DNA of 5,650 bases, taken from the NCBI GenBank assembly GCA_003551805.1, contig PUNR01000095.1:1-5650 (forward strand), given 5' to 3'. This document shows positions 1 to 5,573 of this stretch, piece after piece; the stretch's first letter is position 1; the number at the start of each line of letters is the position of its first letter. Origin of the DNA: Loktanella sp. Lineage in GTDB: Bacteria; Pseudomonadota; Alphaproteobacteria; Rhodobacterales; Rhodobacteraceae. The notes under the pieces were generated by a model, which was not told the DNA's origin, did no database searches, and saw only the letters and a list, made by a program, of their open reading frames with translations. A program made the position numbers and the translations under genes.

Positions 1-542
1 ACGCTGTCGTCCAGATCGCGGAATTCGCGCTTGTCCCAGACCTTGACCGCGCGCTGGTGGCGGCTTTTGTCCTGCCCGATCCGTACCCCTTCGGGATTAT
101 AGCCATAGGCGCCAAAAGGCGACGTGCCCGCCGTACCGATCCATTTGTTGCCACCCTGATGGCGGCCTTTTTGTTCGGCCAGCCGCTGTTTGAGCGTCTC
201 CATCAGTTTATCGAAACCGCCAAGTGCTGCAATATCGGCCTTCTCGGCGGCGGTCAGGTGTTTTTCAGCCAGCTTTTCCAGCCACTCGGCAGGGATATCG
301 ACAGCATCCAGCACGGCCTCTGGCGGGATTGCATCCAGCCCTTCAAAGGTCGTGGCAAAGGCGCGATCGAAACGGTCCAGATGCGCCTCATTCTTGACCA
401 TGATCGTGCGGGCCAGAAAATAGAACGCCTCGATATCATAGGTCGCGAGCCCGGCTTTCATCCCTTCCAGAAACGACAGAAATTCGCGCAAGGATACCGG
501 CACACCGGCTTTGCGCAAATTGTCGAAGAAGGGCAGAAACAT
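1..542 (-). CDS. CoxE-like VWA-domain protein (partial, N-terminal 180 residues)
   Basis: Reading the minus strand from ATG at 542-540 gives an open frame to the window edge: 180 codons plus two bases, with no stop. The protein begins MFLPFFDNLRKAGVPVSLRE. It carries two blocks I recognise from CoxE-type VWA proteins: a glycine/aromatic block at residues 130-152 (GGNKWIGT, then SPFGAYGYNPEG) and RAVKVWDKREFRDLDD at 164-179. The VWA fold with its metal-binding MIDAS site normally follows and lies beyond the window, so it cannot be checked here. CoxE proteins of about 400 residues partner MoxR/CoxD-type AAA+ ATPases; in Oligotropha the CoxD/CoxE pair helps mature the CO dehydrogenase metal cluster. 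The start overlaps the preceding gene's stop by one base (TGATG) and has no clear Shine-Dalgarno sequence, which implies translational coupling. The family is well supported; the substrate is unknown. Confidence 0.88.
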   Translation of the reverse strand, partial: MFLPFFDNLRKAGVPVSLREFLSFLEGMKAGLATYDIEAFYFLARTIMVKNEAHLDRFDRAFATTFEGLDAIPPEAVLDAVDIPAEWLEKLAEKHLTAAEKADIAALGGFDKLMETLKQRLAEQKGRHQGGNKWIGTAGTSPFGAYGYNPEGVRIGQDKSRHQRAVKVWDKREFRDLDDS

Positions 543-712
543 CAGGTCAGGCTGCGTTCGATGATAATCAGCAGGAACATACCAAGAATACCAAAGATGA
601 TGGCAAAAACCGCAGCCCATTGCAGCATGTCGAACAGCTTGCCACCACGTGATTTCGCGCGCCATGCGCCAAGCACGGCCCCGAACAACAACCCTGATAG
701 TGGATAGATCAT
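542..712 (-). CDS. Small two-helix membrane protein, 56 residues, function unknown
   Basis: ATG at 712-710 opens a 56-codon frame ending in TGA at 544-542. Hydrophobic residues 1-17 (MIYPLSGLLFGAVLGAW) form a first membrane helix. A basic loop follows at 18-28 (RAKSRGGKLFD), then a second helix at about 29-51 and a short ERSLT tail. By the positive-inside rule the loop should be cytoplasmic and both ends periplasmic (inference). A good ribosome binding site, AGGAAGG at 726-720, sits 7 bases before the ATG and overlaps the upstream lipoprotein gene's stop. The stop overlaps the VWA gene's start by one base. The regular two-helix pattern and tight packing argue for a real gene despite its size. 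I do not recognise a function; anchoring the AAA+/VWA partners to the membrane is a guess from context. Confidence 0.8.
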   Translation of the reverse strand: MIYPLSGLLFGAVLGAWRAKSRGGKLFDMLQWAAVFAIIFGILGMFLLIIIERSLT

Positions 713-719
713 GAAGGCA

Positions 720-726
720 CCTTCCT
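720..726 (-). promoter_or_regulatory. Ribosome binding site of the 56-residue membrane protein
   Basis: AGGAAGG on the minus strand lies 7 bases upstream of ATG at 712-710. It overlaps the TAG stop (727-725) of the lipoprotein gene, so ribosomes ending there are placed to reinitiate. This site supports the very short gene and its start. Confidence 0.7.
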
Positions 727-2083
727 AGCTTGGCAAACGCGGTAACGACGCGATTTCATTGAGGCGGGCGACAACCTCTTCGCGACTGCCGAACCCGTAT
801 AGACCCCAACCCAGACTGTCCAGCCGCAGGGCCATCGCTTCATCCGTGCGGCCTTGCAGGTCCAAAGCCTCGGCGCGGAACATCATCAGCAAGCTTAACA
901 GTGCTGCGTTTTCATGCTGGCGGGCGATTGTGATCGCGGGGCCGGTTAGCGCCAGCACCCTGTCTGCATCGCGCGCGATCAGCGCAAAGGCAGCCAGTTG
1001 CACATCCACATGGGCGGCATGGATGCGCATGTTAGGGTCGTTACGATAGGCATTGGCAGCGGCATTGAACGCCCCCAGCGCAAGCCCCGGATCATTGCTG
1101 ATTTGCAAACGGCCAAAGGCATATTGCGCAAAGCCTGCGCGCGCGCCCGTCCAGCCGCGTGCCTGACCGATGGCAACGGCACGCGCGGCCTCTTGTCTGC
1201 GGATCGTATTCGACGCATTGCCGCCAAGCGCTGTTTCGACCGCATCAATCCAGTCGCGTGTGGTGGGACGCACTTCCTGCCCGCCAGCGCGTTCACCCGC
1301 CGGATGCAGCCGCGCAAGGATACGCGGCAGCAGCGCCATCACTTCGGCCTGTGTCATGCCACTGCGGAGTTCGGGCGCATAGGTCACGCGCAGGATCAGC
1401 ATGTCGAAATCGGTCAGCACGCCGTGCATATTGTCATCGTTGAATACAGAATCCGGCAAACGATACAGGTCGTTCAACGGCCCCAATGCCTGCGCCAGTT
1501 CTTCATGCAGACAATCGCGCATTTCCTGTGGCGTGGCGCTGTCGGGCATAAAGATCGCCGCGCGTTCCCGGGTGCGCAACGTCGTCCAGTCGATGACCGC
1601 CGAATTGCGTTCACGGCGCAGTTCCGACCAGCTGCGCACCCGTGGCACAACAAAACACGCTGCCCCCGGTGCGATCCGGCGCAACTGGCTGGGCGAGACA
1701 AGCTCGACCACGATATTGGCGTCACCGGCCTGCGTGCTGGCGATGCTGATTCCTGCCTCGTTGCGCAAACGTGCCAGCAGACCTTCCAGATCATTGACCA
1801 TATGCTGCGGCGCATTTCCGTTCACTCGCACACTGACAGGGGTTTCAAAGCGTGTAAAAAAGGGCAGGGCACGGCCGCTTTCCAACCGGAAGGTCAGGTC
1901 GGAAAAATCACGGATGATTTCGGAATTCGGACGCAGCCTTGTGCCGGGGCTTTGCGCCGCAAAGCTGCGCATCGCAGGAAATTCCAGCCTGATCGGTTCG
2001 GCCACAGGGCCCATCGGTCCGGTGGGCGGCATTGGGGCGCAAGCAGCCAGCAACAGACCGGCACAAAGGATCAGATATTTCAT
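725..2083 (-). CDS. DUF2927-like lipoprotein with C-terminal helical repeat region
   Basis: This encodes a 452-residue predicted lipoprotein. Residues 1-15 (MKYLILCAGLLLAAC) form a short lipoprotein signal peptide with an LAAC lipobox, so Cys15 would be lipidated. A Pro-rich linker follows. Residues of roughly 55-265 match my memory of the DUF2927 domain, including ACFVVPRV (142-149), CLHEELAQALGPLNDLYRLP (191-210) and DSVFNDDN (211-218). Residues of about 275-445 are Ala-rich and look like TPR-type helical repeats. ATG 2083 was chosen over in-frame upstream starts (a TTG at 2167 adds 28 residues) because it places the signal peptide at the N-terminus and has GGAG five bases upstream. DUF2927 has no established function. 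The HEELAQALGPLND segment resembles a zinc-peptidase motif with its ligands replaced, so enzymatic activity is doubtful. The position between a MoxR ATPase and a VWA protein suggests it is the envelope-side component of that module (inference). Outer versus inner membrane retention cannot be decided; residues 16-17 are Ala-Pro, with no Asp at +2. Confidence 0.85.
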   Translation of the reverse strand: MKYLILCAGLLLAACAPMPPTGPMGPVAEPIRLEFPAMRSFAAQSPGTRLRPNSEIIRDFSDLTFRLESGRALPFFTRFETPVSVRVNGNAPQHMVNDLEGLLARLRNEAGISIASTQAGDANIVVELVSPSQLRRIAPGAACFVVPRVRSWSELRRERNSAVIDWTTLRTRERAAIFMPDSATPQEMRDCLHEELAQALGPLNDLYRLPDSVFNDDNMHGVLTDFDMLILRVTYAPELRSGMTQAEVMALLPRILARLHPAGERAGGQEVRPTTRDWIDAVETALGGNASNTIRRQEAARAVAIGQARGWTGARAGFAQYAFGRLQISNDPGLALGAFNAAANAYRNDPNMRIHAAHVDVQLAAFALIARDADRVLALTGPAITIARQHENAALLSLLMMFRAEALDLQGRTDEAMALRLDSLGWGLYGFGSREEVVARLNEIASLPRLPS

Positions 2084-2163
2084 CGCGGCTCCGGTTTTTG
2101 ATGGGCCTGACGGACAATAGCGGAAGACACAGCCAAGGCCAGTCACGTCCATGTGCGGCACGC

Positions 2164-3003
2164 TCAACGGGCGGTGCGCGTCATAAAGGCAAGCCGTTCA
2201 AACAAATGCACATCCTGTTCGTTTTTTAGCAATGCGCCATGCAGCTTTGGCAAGGCATTGGCGCCGTCGCGGCGCAAATCCTCTGGTGTCAGATCCTCGG
2301 CCAGCAACAGCTTGAGCCAATCCAGTACTTCCGAAGTAGACGGCTTTTTCTTTAGCCCCGGAGTTTCACGAATCTCGTAAAACTGGGTCAATGCGGTGGT
2401 CAGCAGTGCATCTTTGATGCCGGGATGATGCACAGCGACAATCTGGCGCAACGTGTCGATATCGGGAAAGCGGATGTAATGGAAAAAACAGCGGCGCAAA
2501 AAGGCGTCAGGCAGTTCTTTTTCGTTGTTCGAGGTGATGATCACGATGGGGCGGTGAATCGCCTTCACCGTCTCGCCGGTTTCGTAGACGTGGAATTCCA
2601 TCCGGTCGAGCTCTTGCAGCAGGTCGTTCGGAAATTCGATATCGGCTTTATCGACCTCGTCGATCAGCAGAACGACACGTTCATCGGCACCAAATGCCTG
2701 CCACAATTTGCCCTTTCTGATGTAATTGGCCACGTCATTGACACGCGGATCACCCAACTGGCTGTCGCGCAACCGGCTGACAGCGTCATATTCATACAAC
2801 CCTTGCTGCGCTTTGGTTGTCGATTTGATGTGCCATTCGATCATCGGCAGACCCAGTGCCGCGCTGACCTGACGGGCCAATTCTGTCTTGCCGGTGCCCG
2901 GTTCGCCCTTGACCAGCAATGGCCGCTGCAAGGTCACGGCAGCATTGACCGCCATCTTGAGGTCGTCAGTGGCGATATATGTGTCGGTGCCCGAAAACTG
3001 CAT
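2164..3003 (-). CDS. MoxR-family AAA+ ATPase (CoxD-like)
   Basis: This encodes a 279-residue AAA+ ATPase, close to the usual size of the compact CoxD/MoxR subgroup. Visible motifs are Walker A GEPGTGKT (33-40), Walker B VLLIDEVDKA (111-120), sensor 1 IITSNNEKELPDAF (155-168), an Arg-finger pair RR (170-171) and a sensor-2/lid segment near KKKPSTSEVLDW (218-229). MoxR proteins use ATP hydrolysis to remodel or load cofactors into target proteins, usually with a VWA-domain partner. That partner is encoded about 1.6 kb downstream on the same strand (542-1), supporting a CoxD/CoxE-type pair. ATG at 3003-3001 leads straight into the conserved N-terminal region, with a modest GGG 7 bases upstream. 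It is the first gene of the probable operon; 80 bases separate its stop from the lipoprotein start. No CO dehydrogenase or other obvious client is in view. The family is secure; the client is unknown. Confidence 0.95.
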   Translation of the reverse strand: MQFSGTDTYIATDDLKMAVNAAVTLQRPLLVKGEPGTGKTELARQVSAALGLPMIEWHIKSTTKAQQGLYEYDAVSRLRDSQLGDPRVNDVANYIRKGKLWQAFGADERVVLLIDEVDKADIEFPNDLLQELDRMEFHVYETGETVKAIHRPIVIITSNNEKELPDAFLRRCFFHYIRFPDIDTLRQIVAVHHPGIKDALLTTALTQFYEIRETPGLKKKPSTSEVLDWLKLLLAEDLTPEDLRRDGANALPKLHGALLKNEQDVHLFERLAFMTRTAR

Positions 3004-3027
3004 GCGCTTACCCTTTGATTTATGGGC

Positions 3028-3055
3028 AATCTAGCAGGTCTGCGCCGATCATCAA
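3028..3055 (-). promoter_or_regulatory. Candidate sigma-70-type promoter of the MoxR operon
   Basis: On the minus strand, TTGATG (3055-3050) and TAGATT (3033-3028) are separated by 16 bases, and TG stands one base before the -10 box (TGCTAGATT), like an extended -10. Each hexamer matches the consensus at 4 of 6 positions. Initiation would fall near 3021, leaving a leader of about 18 bases before the ATG at 3003. This is pattern matching only. Confidence 0.4.
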
Positions 3056-3081
3056 CACCTTGCCACAAGTTCAATTCAGGG

Positions 3082-3098
3082 GGTGACATGCCGTCACC
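3082..3098. repeat. Inverted repeat GGTGAC-5-GTCACC in the divergent region
   Basis: GGTGAC (3082-3087) and GTCACC (3093-3098) form a perfect 6-bp inverted repeat around ATGCC. It lies between the MoxR operon and dksA, upstream of the minus-strand promoter candidate. It overlaps a weak possible -35 for dksA (GTGACA, 3083-3088). It could be a regulator's operator; no T-run follows on either strand, so it is not a typical terminator. Confidence 0.4.
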
Positions 3099-3133
3099 AA
3101 AAGGTTAAACGGCGCATCAATTGAGACGAGTGT

Positions 3134-3149
3134 AGAGGTAATTACCTCT
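3134..3149. promoter_or_regulatory. Perfect 16-bp palindrome upstream of dksA (candidate operator)
   Basis: AGAGGTAATTACCTCT is its own reverse complement over all 16 bases and ends 32 bases before the dksA ATG. The form, GC-containing arms around an AATT core, is typical of a dimeric transcription-factor site. If transcription starts upstream of it, the RNA could instead fold as a 6-bp stem with an AAUU loop in the dksA leader. I cannot name a matching regulator. Confidence 0.5.
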
Positions 3150-3170
3150 CGGCCCCTCAAGCGCCAGACA

Positions 3171-3175
3171 AGGGA
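3171..3175 (+). promoter_or_regulatory. Ribosome binding site of dksA
   Basis: AGGGA sits 6 bases upstream of ATG 3182. It supports that start over the in-frame ATG at 3239 (residue 20). Confidence 0.6.
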
Positions 3176-3181
3176 AAAGCG

Positions 3182-3604
3182 ATGAAAGCTGACGCCATTC
3201 TTTCTAATGATTATCGTCCGGCCGATGATGAACCTTTCATGAACGAACGCCAGACCGAATATTTTCGCCGTAAACTTCTCGACTGGAAAGCCGAGATTCT
3301 GGAAGACAGCCGCGACACCGTCGCCGGTATGAAAGACCAGACCCGCAATATCCCCGATGTCGCTGACCGCGCCTCCGAGGAAACCGACCGTTCCATCGAA
3401 TTGCGCACCCGTGACCGTCAACGCAAACTGGTCAGCAAGATTGATGCGGCCTTGCGGCGCATCGATGACGGCGAGTACGGTTATTGTGAAATCACCGGCG
3501 AGCCTATTTCGCTGAAACGCCTCGATGCACGTCCGATTGCCACGATGAGCCTTGAAGCACAGGAACGCCACGAACGGCGCGAAAAAGTCCACCGCGACGA
3601 TTGA
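3182..3604 (+). CDS. dksA: RNA polymerase-binding transcription factor DksA (zinc-finger-degenerate type)
   Basis: This encodes a 140-residue DksA/TraR protein. DksA binds in the secondary channel of RNA polymerase and, with ppGpp, retunes rRNA, stress and biosynthetic promoters. Residues of about 20-95 form the charged coiled-coil region. The tip carries D59-V-A-D62-R-A64, matching the Asp/Asp/Ala tip residues needed for function in E. coli DksA. The globular end reads EYGYCEITGEPISLKRL (98-114). Of the four zinc cysteines in the classical C-x2-C-x17-C-x2-C motif, only Cys102 remains; the others align with Thr105, Ser123 and Ala126. Such cysteine-poor DksA proteins are normal in alphaproteobacteria and some are known to work without zinc. 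The C-terminus ERHERREKVHRDD is also typical. It is transcribed away from the MoxR operon and is followed after one base by a flavin monooxygenase gene. Confidence 0.95.
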   Translation: MKADAILSNDYRPADDEPFMNERQTEYFRRKLLDWKAEILEDSRDTVAGMKDQTRNIPDVADRASEETDRSIELRTRDRQRKLVSKIDAALRRIDDGEYGYCEITGEPISLKRLDARPIATMSLEAQERHERREKVHRDD

Positions 3605-3605
3605 A

Positions 3606-4763
3606 ATGGGCGCGAATACAGACCGCAATGTCGCCATTATCGGCGGCGGCATCGGCGGTCTGACCGCGGCCCTTGCGTTTGCACAAAGCGGCGCACAGGT
3701 CACAATTTACGAACAAGCCGCCCGGATATCCGAAGTTGGGGCAGGTCTGCAGATCACACCCAATGGTGCCCGCGCCTTGCACGCGCTTGGCTTGAAAAAC
3801 GCGCTGGATGCGGCAGGACTGCCCGCCGCCGCAGTCATTCCGACTGATGCGCTGACAGGCCACACCATCGCGCGGTTCGATCTGACCCGTCAAAACCCGA
3901 TCTACCGTTTCCTGCATCGTGCTGATCTTATCGGCCTGTTGGCGCAGGCTTGCGCAGATCAAGGCGTGCAGATCGTGCTGAATTCGCGGATCGCTACATT
4001 TGGCGCCGACGGGTCGTTCGATACTGGGGCAGGGAGGGATTCACCCGACTTGACGATCGGTGCAGACGGGTTGCATTCAATCCTGCGCCCAGTGCTGAAC
4101 AAGGCAGAAGCCCCCTTTTTCACTGGTCAGGTCGCATGGCGTGCGATCATCCCCCAGAGCAAGTCAGATCCCGTTGCCCGCATCTGGATGGCACCGGGGC
4201 GGCATTTGGTAACATATCCGTTGCCGGACAACCGCCTGAACATCGTCGCCGTACAGGAACGCGACAGCTGGGCCGCCGAAGGCTGGCATCATGCCGATGA
4301 TCCCGCCAATCTGCGCGCGGCCTTTGCCGATTGCGCACCTTTGCTACGCGATATGCTGGCGCAGGTTGAAATTACACACCTTTGGGGTCTGTTTCGGCAT
4401 CCGGTGGCAGAAAACTGGCACGGCATAAAATGTGCGATCCTCGGCGATGCCGCGCATCCGACCCTGCCGTTTTTGGCGCAGGGCGCGAATCTGGCGATCG
4501 AGGATGCCTATGTGCTGGCAAGTATTTGCGATAAAAACACCGACATCCAGACTGCACTGCGTGCCTACCAGGCCGCGCGCCGCCCGCGCGTCGCGCGCGC
4601 CATTGCTGCTGCGAATGCCAATGCGCGCAATTACCATCTGTCGGGCCTGCAACGCAGAATCGCCCATACCGGCTTGAAAGCTTTTGGAAAACTCGCCCCC
4701 GATGCTTTCATCAACCGGCTTGGCTGGCTTTATAACCACGACGTCACATCATCGTCCGAGTAA
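3606..4763 (+). CDS. Class A FAD-dependent monooxygenase (salicylate / 3-hydroxybenzoate hydroxylase-like)
   Basis: This encodes a 385-residue single-component flavoprotein hydroxylase of the PHBH fold, usual length for the family. The FAD-binding Rossmann motif is GGGIGG (13-18), with ribose-binding Glu36 at the end of the second strand (VTIYEQ). The DG motif that contacts FAD and NAD(P)H is IGADGLHSILR (151-161). The second FAD motif is ILGDAAHPTLPFLAQGANL (278-296), followed by AIEDAYVLA (297-305). These enzymes use NAD(P)H and O2 to hydroxylate an aromatic or related ring; the sequence does not reveal the substrate, and names such as salicylate hydroxylase are only nearest-family labels. 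ATG 3606 was chosen because it places the Rossmann strand at the expected distance; a TTG at 3552 would add 18 low-quality residues inside dksA. There is no strong Shine-Dalgarno sequence, so translation probably depends on ribosomes leaving dksA, whose stop ends one base upstream. It ends 30 bases from the convergent xth gene. Confidence 0.9.
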   Translation: MGANTDRNVAIIGGGIGGLTAALAFAQSGAQVTIYEQAARISEVGAGLQITPNGARALHALGLKNALDAAGLPAAAVIPTDALTGHTIARFDLTRQNPIYRFLHRADLIGLLAQACADQGVQIVLNSRIATFGADGSFDTGAGRDSPDLTIGADGLHSILRPVLNKAEAPFFTGQVAWRAIIPQSKSDPVARIWMAPGRHLVTYPLPDNRLNIVAVQERDSWAAEGWHHADDPANLRAAFADCAPLLRDMLAQVEITHLWGLFRHPVAENWHGIKCAILGDAAHPTLPFLAQGANLAIEDAYVLASICDKNTDIQTALRAYQAARRPRVARAIAAANANARNYHLSGLQRRIAHTGLKAFGKLAPDAFINRLGWLYNHDVTSSSE

Positions 4764-4787
4764 AAGTATCCCCACCGGAGGTTACAA

Positions 4788-4801
4788 GCCCCGTCAGGGG
4801 C
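4788..4801 (-). terminator. Weak hairpin at the end of xth
   Basis: GCCCC (4788-4792) and GGGGC (4797-4801) can pair around a 4-base loop. On the minus strand the stem is followed by TTGTAA, a poor T-tract. The xth stop codon lies in the loop region. It may be a weak terminator for xth between the two converging genes; there is no T-run on the plus side. Confidence 0.3.
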
Positions 4802-5573
4802 GCAGTTCCACCCAGACCGGCACGTGATCGGACGGTTTGTCGGCGGCGCGCAAATCCTTCTCAATCCAGCAATCTGCCAGCAAATCCGCCGCTTGCGGGG
4901 TCAACAAGTGGTGGTCGATGCGAATCCCGTTGTTCTTTTCCCAGGCACCGGCCTGATAATCCCAGAACGAATAATGTCCCGGCCCCGTTTCGCGCGCACG
5001 GAAGGCTTCGGTAAAGCCAAGATTCAGGATCCGGCGGTACGCGGCACGGCTTTCGAGGCGAAACAACGCATCATCGCGCCACACTTCTGGCCTTGCGGCA
5101 TCCATCGCTTGCGGAATGATGTTGTAATCGCCCGCCATGATTGCAGGCTGTTCGGACGCCAGCAAATCGCGGGCACGCGCCAGCAGCCGGTCCATCCATG
5201 CAAGTTTATAGTCAAATTTCGGCCCCGGTGCGGGGTTGCCATTAGGCAGGTACAGCCCGCAAATACGCACTGCGACATCGCCCACAACACTTGCTTCGAT
5301 CCAGCGGGCCTGTTCATCGCTGTCGTCACCGGGCAGGCCGCGGGTCACATCTTCCAAAGGCAGTTTCGACAACAGCGCAACGCCGTTGAAACCCTTTTGC
5401 CCGTGCGTGACGACGTTATATCCCAAATCCTCGATCAACGCGCGCGGGAAACCCTCGTCCACCGATTTGATCTCTTGCAGGATTGCGACATCGGGCTGGC
5501 TGTCGCGCAGCCATGTGGTCAGCGTGTCGATCCGTGCTTTCACGCCGTTGATGTTGAATGTCGCGATCTTCAT
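4794..5573 (-). CDS. xth: Exodeoxyribonuclease III (AP endonuclease)
   Basis: This encodes a 259-residue ExoIII-family enzyme of the endonuclease/exonuclease/phosphatase fold, near the 268 residues of E. coli XthA. It cleaves DNA 5' of abasic sites and degrades 3' ends in base-excision repair. Catalytic positions are intact: Asn7 (FNINGVKAR), metal-binding Glu34 (LQEIKS), Tyr108 (GLYLPNGN), Asp149 and Asn151 (GDYNI), Asp220 (IDHHLL), and the Asp249-His250 pair (PSDHVPVW). The start ATG at 5573-5571 shares a base with the TAA stop of the upstream Fe-S carrier gene (TAATG). No convincing ribosome binding site precedes it, so translation is probably coupled. Bacteria may have several ExoIII paralogues, so the exact in vivo role (Xth versus ExoA-like) is less certain than the family. 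Confidence 0.94.
   Translation of the reverse strand: MKIATFNINGVKARIDTLTTWLRDSQPDVAILQEIKSVDEGFPRALIEDLGYNVVTHGQKGFNGVALLSKLPLEDVTRGLPGDDSDEQARWIEASVVGDVAVRICGLYLPNGNPAPGPKFDYKLAWMDRLLARARDLLASEQPAIMAGDYNIIPQAMDAARPEVWRDDALFRLESRAAYRRILNLGFTEAFRARETGPGHYSFWDYQAGAWEKNNGIRIDHHLLTPQAADLLADCWIEKDLRAADKPSDHVPVWVELRP

Noticed and set aside
57..707. Plus-strand open frame of 216 codons
   Set aside because: It is antisense to the CoxE-like gene and the 56-residue membrane protein, both of which show family or structural signatures. The plus-strand translation has none.
998..2101. Long plus-strand open frame of 367 codons across the lipoprotein gene, and another of 239 codons at 1401-2120
   Set aside because: Both lie antisense to the lipoprotein gene, which has a signal peptide, domain motifs and a ribosome binding site. 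Their translations are rich in Arg, His, Cys and Gln with no recognisable domain, as expected for shadows in GC-rich DNA.
2084..2167. Longer N-terminus for the lipoprotein, starting at TTG 2167
   Set aside because: It would bury the lipoprotein signal peptide behind 28 residues. ATG 2083 has GGAG at proper spacing and puts the lipobox at residues 12-15.
2425..3018. Plus-strand open frame of 197 codons
   Set aside because: It is antisense to the MoxR ATPase, whose Walker and sensor motifs are unmistakable.
3121..3149. TTGAGA (3121-3126) as a -35 box of a dksA promoter
   Set aside because: At 16-18 bases spacing no acceptable -10 hexamer is present, so it was not listed as a promoter.
3071..3703. 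Minus-strand open frame of 210 codons over dksA and the divergent region
   Set aside because: It is antisense to dksA and the start of the monooxygenase, and runs through the control region. The hydrophobic-looking stretches come from the reverse reading of real coding sequence.
4571..4600. Dense run of GC/CG steps resembling a repeat or Z-DNA-prone tract
   Set aside because: It is explained by Ala/Arg codons (AARRPRVARA) in the C-terminal part of the monooxygenase and does not repeat elsewhere in the window.
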